Below, piece by piece: positions 33,300 to 44,600 of a stretch of 64,000 bases of DNA; the stretch's first letter is position 1; the number at the start of each line of letters is the position of its first letter. Source of the DNA: Kappaphycus alvarezii (Eukaryota > Rhodophyta > Florideophyceae > Gigartinales > Solieriaceae). The translations under genes and the position numbers were made by a program. The stretch covers positions 248,001-312,000 of the forward strand of contig NADL03000771.1 of NCBI GenBank assembly GCA_002205965.3. Direction: 5' to 3'. Below the pieces are notes generated by a model that was not told where the DNA came from, made no database searches, and was given only the letters and a program-made list of their open reading frames with translations.

Positions 33300-34100
33300 G
33301 GAGAGTTCGGAACTGGTATTAAAGTAAAAGAACATTGGACAAAACTATTTATTCATCGCTTTCAGAAGCTTCTTCTCAGCCTGAACCCCTTTGGTAGCAT
33401 TTCATAGTTCCGACCCAGAACAGTAAACAGCCAATCATAACAAAAGTTACATAACTGACGTCTACATGGCGGAAGCAAGCAGCCTGAAAGCGGCCGTTTT
33501 TTCAATATCCGTAATCGCTACACAATAAAGTGCTCGCGGATAGAAGTAGCTGCAACTTTAAGTGTTTGTCTGCGTATTAGACGCGAAAATGCAGATGAAT
33601 CCGACCTAAAAGCAGTAGTAGGGATGGAAGAGAGTTGCCGCGAGCGGCATCCAACTCAACAAATAGCATTCGCACGCTGCGAAACGAGATCAATCTTCTC
33701 ATATCTGCTAGCCGAACGCGATCATATCTGAGTGGTTTGGAAATCTTGCGCTACAAGAAAATCAACACACAGTCTCCGCTCCTACAGAGTAACCGTGACA
33801 CTTGCAGAAAATTTGGTAGGACTCATTCCAGAAAGGATTAAAACTGGTTGATCCTGGCGATCTGAAGCGACGAAAATCGATTCAACTGATATGATTCTGA
33901 CCCTTTTAAATTTTCCTGGTATGCTTAATAAGAATTTAACCGATTACACTATATCGAGGCTCCAGCATAAAGAGTACAAAACAATGGTTTTGGTTCGCTT
34001 TTATTCTCATGGAAAGTATAATTTATTGTAAGTTCTTGCCGATTCTGATATATAGAAGCACAAAAAGATCTTGGAAAAGTCGTCAACTGGTCGAAATAAT
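33300..34100. other. Spacer without recognisable gene
   Basis: This is an AT-leaning sequence between LINE 3 and the Harbinger-like element. Frames are short, and I see no domain or RNA gene. Confidence 0.4.
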
Positions 34101-34138
34101 GGGTGCCACCGTATTACCCACACTTCATTTCGCGTGTA

Positions 34139-34192
34139 CACGAAAGGGCCCTTTCGTGCCAAAATCGGCTATTTTGCGGGCCCGCAAAATAG
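34139..34192. repeat. Two adjacent perfect palindromes
   Basis: CACGAAAGGGCCCTTTCGTG (34139-34158) is a perfect 20-bp palindrome. Ten bases later, 34169-34192 is a perfect 24-bp palindrome centred on GGGCCC with arms CTATTTTGC and GCAAAATAG. They may mark an end or a protein-binding site of the adjacent DNA transposon. Confidence 0.85.
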
Positions 34193-34629
34193 GATTTCTA
34201 CTGTCGTGAGACCACGAGCGAGGTTGATTGTTTACATACAAAAATATCGCCCGACATCTTTTCCATTGCCTCTCTCCTCCTGTACGAGCTTCTGCTAGCA
34301 CTTCGTACCGTGCCCATCGCTCCGGCGGAGATCCTTCCCGCTGCGCATTCACCCGTCGCGAATACGTTGCTTGATTCGCTGCGCCACGCTCTCTTGAGCT
34401 CACGCTCCAATCGCTTAGCTTCACGACACCATCCTATGCCAGAGATCTCATCAATCAAAATTTCCAGTCCCCTGTCGGCACCAACAAATGATCCGCGCAT
34501 GTCGCCGCCGGGAACCGAGAACTCCACAGCAGAGGTGCCGTCTGCCTTCCACGCGTCAATCCCGCTCTACAATCCGGGACCGATTCTGAGCTGTACGAGA
34601 CGGACAAAATCGCAATAAAAGGGCAAGAA

Positions 34630-35540
34630 ATGTCCTTTGCTGCTCCACTCTCGGTCGCTACGCTGACGCCGCCCAGTTTCGCACCTCTTTCGCCCGCCAC
34701 CGGAGCAGTCGCTGCGTTTCTCATCACTCCTGTGATAGCAGCGCCCACTACTTCCCAGCAAGCCACGCAAGCAAAGAGAAATTTTAAAAAACTTACTCCC
34801 CAGGTGCCCATTCCCAAGGAAAGGCGACGGAATATGAACGACTTGGTAAGAAGAAAGGAAACGGAGCGAGTGCTGTCGGTGGTGTTCTTGGATCGGGCTT
34901 CACGCTGCAAGAGGTGGACAACCTTCCTGGGTTTTGGAAGTTTCTCTTCCGCTTGCGAAGGAGGAATAGGAATGTGTCGTAAGAAAAGCAACGAACGCTA
35001 TCCAGAGCTAAATCTCAATTTCGGCAGCCTGAAAAGGAAATTTGTTTGTTTCACCGCTGTAAGGTACCTACCGGTGAACTTACGATTCCGCCTGACGTCG
35101 AGTGTGCCAAGAAAGTCCAGTACAGCATGACAGAGCTCGCGGACATTGGGAGGAGGAGGAAACGATTCACATGGAGGATGACAATGATCTGAACAATTCG
35201 GAAGGATTACTGGCGACTCGAGAGAGCACGCCAATTTAGCAGTCTCTCAACCCTGTCTCTCGTCCACTCGTTCGCAAACTATCCTCAAGGGAAGGTCAAA
35301 TGACGAGAATGTCCGAGATAATGGATCGTTATAAGATGCAGAGGATACAAGAGCAGGCCCGCAGAGGCGAAGAGAAGGAAACGAGGGAAAGATCCCTTCC
35401 AGATGAAAAGAAAAGACGCGAAAAACGGCGTGAGTAATGCGCTCGCATGGAACGCGTGAGAGAGAAAGAGAGAACACAGATTGCTCTTGATCGTGCTGAA
35501 GAGCACAGGTGTCGTGAGGAAGAAGGAAAGAGACACTAGC
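34630..35540 (+). pseudogene. Charged coiled-coil ORF, possible transposon accessory protein
   Basis: Open but interrupted plus-strand sequence. It starts with a Ser/Pro/Ala-rich stretch (34630-34790), then KRNFKKLTPQVPIPKERRRN, a segment with ELTIPPDVECAKKVQYSMTE (about 35060-35130), and near 35300 MSEIMDRYKMQRIQEQARRG followed by an Arg/Glu-rich coiled coil through ERVREKERTQIALDRAEEHR. It points toward the convergent transposase at 35.6-36.8 kb. DNA-binding Myb/SANT-type partners with such tails accompany Harbinger transposases, so that role is possible. I cannot see the SANT tryptophans, so this remains an inference. Confidence 0.4.
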
Positions 35541-35593
35541 GTCTCATGGAAATGTTTATATTGTCATTCGCAAGGAAGTGACAAAACAAAAGG

Positions 35594-36770
35594 CTAATCT
35601 GTGTACCGCGTTAGAAGATGATTCGTCTCTGCTCCGAGATGTGGCATATAGGATGGTAGAAGTTGGTTAATTCCAACCAGAAGAGCACGCCAGTTAAAAA
35701 AATACGTTATCAAAAGTAGTATGAGCTGCCTTTGTTCTTTCTTTTCGTACGGAAGACGGTCCTTTAAACGGGGAAAACTTCCTTGTAGAGCCCTCATCCC
35801 CCATTCGGATGCTTTATGGGCGTCTGTTGCCTACCAAAGATGAATAACATCAGCCGCGTTATTTGATGTGGTCAAGTGACCTTGAGCAGACTTGATGAGG
35901 AAGGTATCCTGCCCTTTACAGAACGCGGAGTCTACGACGCATCTTCCCTTGGAAGCGTCGTATTTTTTTTCAGTTTATTGTAGACATTTACCCACTCCGC
36001 AATGGTTGATTCATCTATTAACCCCAGTTCATTTAAAGCACATGCGATTATGCACCCGTTCAGTGCGAAAACGAAGAAGTTTCCCACGTAATAGTAGTGC
36101 TTCAATCCATTATAAAACACGTTCTGTATGACGCAGTCTCCAGACTGCTCCAAATAAATTTTTAGACTAGTCTAATAACAATAATAGGATTTGAACCTAT
36201 GACTTTTGGATTATGATTCCAACGTTCTAACCAATTGAACTATATCGTTCTTATAAGCATCTAATTTTAGTTTTTTTACATCCATTATGTTAAATCTCTA
36301 TATGTAGAGTATTTTGAGGCAAAAGCTGCTTGAAAGGCTTGTACTTCTTCCTCCGATGGCATACGCACCGCAGCTTATTCATCATATCTCAGCGCTTGTA
36401 TGAGCAGACGTCACCCAAAGCGTAGAAAAAGAGAGCATATAGAGCTAGTAATACCAAAAAGCATGCAAAGAACCATAGTTGACTCTCTCATGCTTCCCCA
36501 AGAGAGGAAAAGTCCTAAGCATTGGAGGCCCGTGGCCGAGCGTGGCCGTCGGGCGGGGCTGTTCAGCCTCACTACTAACCCCGCTCGGGAGTAGGGAGTG
36601 TATTGTTTGTAGTACCGAGTAATCCTCTCTTGGATGTATTGGAAAGTTTGGTGGTCAAAACCAGTAATCGTTATAAGGGCTTGATCATTTGCAGAGAGGC
36701 AGAGGGCCATAAAACAGAAGTTTGCGATTTTTGGAGCGCGCATAGTGGGATGCGGCGATCTCATCGACGA
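35594..36770 (-). pseudogene. Harbinger-like/DDE_Tnp_4 transposase interrupted by a tRNA-bearing insert
   Basis: Read on the minus strand, the N-terminal part (36764-36411) gives TITGFDHQTFQYIQERITRY, RRPRSATGLQCLGLFLSWGS and MVLCMLFGITSSICSLFLRF. This continues to MPSEEEVQAFQAAFASKYST near 36320-36375. About 120 bp of foreign sequence with a tRNA follows. The protein resumes at 36165 with IYLEQSGDCVIQNVFYNGLK and NFFVFALNGCIIACALNELG, then after a frame slip VDSAFCKGQDTFLIKSAQG (second Asp, near 35930) and EWGMRALQGSFPRLKDRLPY (catalytic Glu, near 35790). The first catalytic Asp, expected in a DGLK-like string, lies in the replaced segment and is lost. Confidence 0.85.
36176..36249 (-). tRNA. 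trnM(cau): Organelle-type tRNA-Met (CAU), inserted in a transposase
   Basis: The 74-nt minus-strand sequence folds as a complete cloverleaf. The acceptor is AACGATA paired with TATTGTT plus discriminator A. The D stem is GTTC/GAAC with an AATTGGTTA loop. The anticodon stem TTGGA/TCCAA has loop ATCATAA (anticodon CAT after T33), the variable loop is AAGTC, and the T stem ATAGG/CCTAT has a TTCAAAT loop. The sequence is AT-rich and unlike a nuclear tRNA, so it is probably a mitochondrial (or plastid) copy in the nucleus. A CAU anticodon could also be a lysidine-modified tRNA-Ile. It interrupts the transposase reading frame, so expression is doubtful. Confidence 0.8.
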
Positions 36771-36799
36771 AGTGCTGCTGCGGAGATTCGGTTTCTAAA

Positions 36800-38640
36800 A
36801 GACGGGCTCGTCATTTGTCTCTGATTCCAATAGGTGGAGACGATAAATGATAGGAGAAGCAGGGAAGACGTGTTACGCTGTGCAGGATGCCGCACTGCGA
36901 TACTGGTGGTGGTACGTTCGTCTCGGATATGTCCAGATGTCGGCTATGTGTCCACCAGACCAAAAAGAGGGGATGTCTGATCCGTGGCCATAACTTCTTT
37001 GCGCAGACACAAAATTGCTCTGAGGAAGAGAGGCATGCCTTGGTGCCAACGAATTGTGTCCTACACAAAAGGCAAATCCGCAGTGACCCAATGGAAAACT
37101 ATCGGTTAATTTTATTTTCATGCAATTTGATTCCCCTCACTATTCTTCGGTGTGAGATAAAACACAGATAGTGCTCTAATAACAGTGATAAATAGTTAAG
37201 CAGTAAAAAAAATGTAAAATATATTACAAATATTAAGCCAAGTAAGCCAGATTTAAAGGCGTTCAGTGCGTGGGTGGTTGATTGACTGAAGTGAATGGAA
37301 TCTAGAGCGATACTGATGACTTGAAAACGCATAAATTATGCGTCATAGGGTGATTGATTCTTTACTAAATGATAATTGATCAAGAAATCTACATAAAAAA
37401 ACTACATATCCCGCCGATACTGCTACCTTAAAGGAGATAATGCAAAAAGGGGTACCATGCACTGAGTTCAGCTCCTGAAACGCAGGTGAACCGCAAGATT
37501 GTCATCAGAAAATCCTGTGATGGCGCGTATGCTAGGGATTCCGCCTTTTTCCTGAACTTTGTGCTGCATCTCGCAGGCATTACAGTGAGATCCCAACTTT
37601 ACCTAAAACATCCCACCAACATGGCCAGCAATGCGCGCCCTGTGGAAGCCCAGATCATTACACCTTCCGCCAATGGCTTAGAGAAAACCATTTGGAACTC
37701 CACCAGGCCAGGGCACGCAATATGTACCTATACTTCAACTCAAACCTTTGTAATTAACTTTAGCACAATCTAAGGTGCTTGAAATTAGTTTAAAGAGCAA
37801 AGCTTTCGTTAATTGGTGTGACTTCCGAGGTCTCCATATCTAAATATGGGGGAAGGTATCTGGTTAATACCGATTACTGTTTTATACGCCTATTTAAGGA
37901 AGTTTACAAGTGTCTTTGAGTCGATGTAATGTATTACAAATTTTTGGAACAAGATTTAGGAAATTTAAGTAAGAAAAGGTCAGGTTAATTCACGTTAGCT
38001 GTATTGACGTCATTTTTCACACTCAAGAGAAGGTGTACACTTACGTACACCAGTTGTGAGTCCGGTCAGAAATGTAGTACTGTAGACTAGCAACGGAAAT
38101 ATTAAATGTTTTCGTACGCAATGTGCGTGGTCTGGATAGATGCCTATGACTCGCGTGCCACAACTGAGCTCTAGTTACTCCTGTAAAGTGGTCTTATTAT
38201 ACTTTTTACTCTTTTCTTTTCTTTCAGCTCGTCTGAAGTCAAGCGGATACTTTACTCTTTTCCCTCCTTCGCTCTCCTTTTCGTTTCTTTCGCTATCTTT
38301 TCTACTTATCACGCTTTCTACGGTAAATAATGCGCAAAAATTAATAGCCTTTGGAAATGACACGTGTCCATCACACTTTTCCCGCCCGCGCATCGGCCTC
38401 ATGCTCCCATTAGATATTTAGCTGTACTCGAGCGTCTGAGATCAAAAGTACAGAAACCCGAGCTTGCAATATCACTATTACAGTAGCGTATGATGGGCTT
38501 AGGGTCCACCTCCGGGCCAAGAAAAAGTCCAAAGTGACAAGTATCCTTTTTTTTAGTCTCCATTGCATTTGGCAGCTCATTGTACAGTAGGATGCATTAT
38601 AAGCATACAAGGAGAGCTACAGGGCCGAAAAGGGTAGCAA
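36800..38640. other. Region without recognised genes, transition to AT-rich island
   Basis: A plus-strand frame at 37486-37773 (95 codons, MASNARPVEAQIITPSANGL) looks somewhat protein-like but carries no motif I know. Otherwise I see only short frames. Base composition falls from near balanced to strongly AT-rich across this interval. Confidence 0.4.
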
Positions 38641-41600
38641 AGGAAAGTAAAGTAAAATGAAAGTTTATAGTCGAACGAGGACAGAAGAGAAGCGATAGAA
38701 CAACAGCACTGCTTTTTATTTTTCAGTCTTGCTTCAGTACTCCCCGCGTTTCAGAGGGAACGACAGAGTAATGAAAACATCTCTATTTATTTTACCTTGT
38801 ATTTTCCATGTGTACTGTTATTTGTGGTGCTACAAAAAAGAAAAACTAAAAATAAGTAAAAATATACCAAAATAATGGAGGAATCTCGAATGCAAACGGT
38901 ACACCAGAATATAGTATATCGAGGAGTCATCACATTGAATATTAATGCTTACTTTTGCACCCCCGCCACTATTAATTAGAGACATATCACATGTATTTTT
39001 CATTTTAATGCACACTACAGCCTAATTTACACCACAAGTGAAAAAAGATTGAAAGGTGCTTTTGAGAAATTCATTTTTGAATTTTTCTGTGAATTAGTGA
39101 TTTATACACATTATTGTAACCCAATTGATCTCAAATTTGTTGTACAACTCTCTAGCGGCAAAAATATTAATCTCTAATCTTCTTTCGATAGTTATATATT
39201 ACTCCATTCTTTACAAGAAAAGTTGCATAGAATCAGTGAGTGCTATTATAGGGATTGGTCTGCTGTTCATATTTCCCAGGTCATATCTCAGAATGTTTAC
39301 GGAGTTAAATTCCTTTTAAAAGCCACATAGTTCCACGCTTAGAATGTATCGTACAACCGGTCTCCCTTTTTGACGAACCTAATCCGATATGTTTCACTTA
39401 TCCGTCCTATCATATATCATGATGATATATCAAATTTTTGAGGCTATGTCATGATTTTTTTCAAACAAAACATATCTAAGACTTGGCTGATTTATTTCAC
39501 TGATACTACGTTTTGAACACCCGAAAGATCTTTTAAAGTTTCTTGGGCCTCTTTAAATGTCCTCTCAATAGGTTTATCAAATAATTGTAAATTATTTGCT
39601 CGATTATTTGTACTGACTTTTTTCTGACCCACATTTCATCTTACCGTGTGTAATTTGTCTCCGTTACTAATTTTCTTTGGCTCCTGAAAATTTCGAATGA
39701 GTAATCTTTCGCTAGGGAAGAGAGACTTTAAAAGTATTCAGTATAGTTTATTTGGATATGTCTGCTCTCATTTTGGCAAAGAGGCACATTGGATGGGTTA
39801 CTTTCATCCGATTTATGTTTTTTAATCAAAATTCATCCTAATTCTTATGGAAAGTTATTCATATTCTTCGTCCCTAGTACCAATAGTTTCGTCAATGTAT
39901 ACAAGTGTAAATTCCGAATAGTATACTTTATACCCGTTCTCGCGTAAGCAAACCGAGAGATATCACGAAATTTGGATAATGATTTTATTTTACTTCAAAC
40001 AGTGTTGTTTGATTTCCATCCAGAAATCTCTACTGCAGTACAGATAATGTCAGAGCTGGAGGATCCCAAGCATTTTTCTTGGCTGCACACCGAGGTCCTT
40101 GATTTTCTCCTGGCAATTTTGAAATCATACTGCGCTTTTTAAGATCTAATGATCTTTGGTAAATGCCTGATTCATGCATCATGTCTGATTGATGCCTTTC
40201 TTAAAAGTCTGATATTCTATCAAGGCGGTAAGTTCTAAATTTTTTTGAGCAGACTCCTCATAATTCGGTTTCGTGTTTCGGATAAATCACTTTCTCAACA
40301 TTGTTGTAATTTTTGTAAGAATAATCTAAAATTTCCCTCTGTATTCATGCACCCGATTACTTCAGCATTAAAGCTTATTCACTACCAAGAAAGCTTACGT
40401 CATATAACAGTTTTCTACTCAGATGATCTAGAATATTTATGACAAATCACTCGTTATATCTGCAGTCATTATGCTCCCTTAAACTCGTTTTTCGAGCCTT
40501 CAGGCTCATTAGGTATGTTTTACGGTGAACAGGGGCTCAGTAATAAAGGAATCTTTCAAGTAAAATGACTCACTATTTCTATGAATATGCTTTTGTACCG
40601 AGGTTGGAACAGCATCATGACTAACAACCCAAGAATAATCTATTCATAAGTTTCTTTAGAATTTCCTTCATCCTGTTGTAACCTTTCAACTCGGTAAGCA
40701 GAAATTGTACTGTTCATATTGAAGTTAATGGCCTTTTGTTATGCGTATAATACCCGTTACTATCTTTAATTGCTATGAGGATTGTTTTTTCATAGCATTA
40801 AGAAATTTTTTGCTTCCTGTCGTCAGCTTTCCCCTAGTACCTTACCGTAAAGGAACGTATATAATTTATCAGCTTTTTTCATCTCTATGAGGCCTTCCTT
40901 TAGTGATTTCAGGCACTAAATCTGTGTTAGTAGATAAAAAAATAAGTATGAGGTGCAGCATCGCAGTTTAGACAAGAAATATCGTCTCTAACCAGTCCTT
41001 TGAGACTATTTGTGTTATTGAGAGCCTGGGTTATATTTTTTTTGTAACTCTCTGATTCTTGTCACTACCGTATTTGGACTGAAACTAGCAGTATATATTC
41101 CTTAATAAAATAAGTTTTCTCTCATCTACCAGCAGATGGTGTTGAATCTCGAATACTGCGAAAATTGACGCAATAATACAGTGATCACCTTTGGTTCTGA
41201 GATCGAAAAGATAAAAATGTGACCCTGCATATGTATTTATCATTATACGGGGTCAATACAGCGTAGAACCCATTTGGAAACATATAGTTCCCATAGATCT
41301 TGCAGATGCTCTACACAATAAAAAATTATTTATAGAGATAAATTTTATTCTACTCTTCTCCCTTCTGCAAAAGTAAAATACCATGCAGTTATTTTATGAA
41401 GTATAAATTAAGTTTAAACTATGTTTCATTCTTGTAAAATGCCCCTTACAAATGTATTTGACTCAAATGGTGCTTGTTCATTTATTAATTAAATAATACC
41501 AATTTTTAAACAAAATTAACCGAAAATCTGAAACGATGGCGCTTTTGAACAACAATATAGTTTAATATTTACGTAAATTCGCAATAATTTACTGTGAAAG

Positions 41601-44600
41601 TTACAAAAACGTTTTGAGTTTGGTAACCGTTATTATAAACCAAATAAATAAAAACTTTTGCAGATCAGTACCTCTGAGAGCTCCAGTAATTTTAACCAAC
41701 TTCACTACATTTTTTCTCCGGAAAAATAATATCTCTGTACCCCTGTGTGATATCGGGAAAATCAGAGAATAAATAATAGAATTATGCATTTCATTCAAAT
41801 ATATTTTCACGTAGTACAAAAACACATTAATTGTTTTGGGCTGTCTTTAATTTGCTATAAACTCCGATAAATATTCTCTCGCAGATATGATTCATCTTTC
41901 TTAAGTCTGGAGAGCGTGCAGGGCAGAAATTAAGATAACTTTCATCTCCCAAAGAATTATTGCTTAACTGCTGACATACGCAAACTGGGGCGCTAACTCG
42001 ATGAAACAAGAAACATAACAAAGCTTTACTGTCGGAGAAGGTATAATGTGGACTCTACGACCAATAGATAGATTATTATCGTTTTTGTACGGTTTAAATC
42101 AACTAAGTCTGTTTCTATATTCGCAAAAACACCCTAGAAAAGATCAAACCCACCGCTTCAGTTTACTTTTCTAGACCAAAGCGTCTAATTTATACGAAAG
42201 CCATGTCAATACACATAAACCAAAATTTAAAATCAACTTAGAAACATTTCTCATTGATCACCAGAAGGGGATCCATGGGGGTTCACTTAATCTAACAGAT
42301 ATGATGGCGGAAATCTAGTCAACTTTTATGTGATTCTCTTAGAAAAAATTTGTCAAATATTAGACGAGGTGAATTTCTTCATCATCTGATGGGAATCATA
42401 TGAAAATTTAAATTTGTACCTTTCTATGCAATTTTATCCGGGTATTCCAAAAATCGAGAGTAAATGCATAGATGAGAAGTCTTTGTTCGCGGAAATGGTG
42501 TGAGGTAAGCATATATGTCGTTATAAATGCGTTTATTTTTTGTAAGTTTCAACATGAAAGGCCTGAAGCTATATCTCGATTTAGTTTACATATTTGCATG
42601 CACAAACAGGGCTTCATTTACACTATGGGTAGCTAAAAAATATTTACACTGTTAACTGGGATCACTTCTGAGGATTTACTACAATCCGTTGCGTGTTTCT
42701 TGTGTCAATTTTCGAAATGAGTGGAAGCACGAAATGCTTTTAAAATACCATCTTGAGCACTGTATTCCATGTTTTCTAATTGTTGCATGCACTTGGATTT
42801 CAATTTTAGAAAAGATTTATTTTGATTTAATCATGAATTTTGTAAAATATATCTGGGTCAGTGTAATACTTTTTTGTAGGCGTACTAAAACTATGTTCGC
42901 TTTTTCTCTTGATCAGTTTTATGTGAGCAGTTAATCTAAGTACAATTTTTGATTCACATACTTTTACTACTACCGCCAAAAAATTTTGAAAGGAATATGC
43001 GGAAATATCGCCTCACTCTTATAAAATCATTTCGTATTCGTAATAATACATTACAGGCCTGTTCCTAATTATGGGCAAATACGTTGATGCCTTTCCATTG
43101 CATAGTTATTTGTAGTTCCAAACCTTCACCCTTGAGGCTCTAAGTAAATCAATCAATTTAATAAGGATAAAATATCACAAGAGATACCTCTTTCGAAAAA
43201 ATAATTTTTTTGCAAGTGGCTACCCGCTCAGATCTAATGCTTCAGTATCTTCGACAGAAGTAAGTTCTTCCATTAAAATCGCACACAGAATTGAATATCG
43301 CAGTATATAGTGGCCCTCGCACAACTATCTATTGTATCAAATGAATAATCTCAGTTGGATGGATTAGATATAAAACCTGGGGATATGAAATTTATGCCCT
43401 TCTATCTACTCAAACACAAAGTAAAACTGCAGAAAGGTATTTTACAGAGCATTTTGGCTTTTTTAGAGGGTACCAACAACGTAGAATAAGTTTTACGCAA
43501 ACCCTGAGCTCATGGATTTTGCAACTATACGACTAATTTCCGCGCTATATTTCTGGACTGATTTAGTGACAAACATTTTTAAGGGAGCCTCCTCTGTGAT
43601 CGACATAGCTCGGAAGTTTTCGAATATTTCCATTTGAGTTCAAATTTATATAATACCTGTTCATCTGAATTCTTGCTTTGTAGCGCAAGGGAACATAATG
43701 AAAAGAAATTTTTGCACGTTAGCTGACCCATGAAGCACCATTTTATGTGAGGCATTGGCAGTTTATTGTTCTTCATTTTGCATTAAGGTTTACCAATGAA
43801 CAAAAAGCGGCTTCAAAACGGCAAGGAGAAAAATACCATAAATCATTGAGGGATTAAGTCCCAAGACGGTCTGATGCTACATATATGAGCCTACATAAAA
43901 AAAGGGCTGGCATGAACGAAAGTTTTAAAGACGCAGCTTACTAGAGCAGAAACTTGGTTCGCTATACATTTTGGACGTAATGCTATATTTTTACACGCTG
44001 ACTGCGAGTACAAACGCCTAGGCTCAAATAAAATTCCGTTCTGCGTATTAACAACCTCTAAAGGAATTGTGGAGAACCAAATTACTCTTATAGTTCAAGT
44101 GGCAGTGGAATTATCGTATAAAGGGGTAAAGATGTGTGGGAGTATATAAAACTAAGATAGAAAAAACATGGATATGTAAATGTTTTGAACCGTTTTACGG
44201 TTTGATTGTTTCTGACCCATGCAGTACAAAAGTGGTTGTACCAAAATTTCCTTTCTACAGTTCTTCATCTACACCTTCATCATCATTTGGATCGCATAAT
44301 GCAGCCAACTAGATGACAAATATGATAAAACATAGTTATATTTTAGGGCTTGCATGCTTAAAGACAATGGGGGAGACTGTAGTTCTGGAAATGGTACTAT
44401 CATTAAAATGGAAAGACTTAAGAAGGAAGCAAGGAGTTGAGAAGCTTTAAATTTCATCATTAATCAAGAGTTGTGGAGGGTTTTTGTCGAATTACATGAT
44501 TTCTTTGGACAAAGGTTCTGATAATCAGGGATCAGAAAGCTTTTCTCCTTTAAATCTCCCGAAATAAAGATCTAACATGGATAGGCTCGCTGCTAATCAA

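Noticed and set aside
34455-34991. 178-codon minus-strand frame
   Set aside because: It is antisense to the charged plus-strand ORF and has no recognisable motif. The plus strand leads into a convincing coiled coil.
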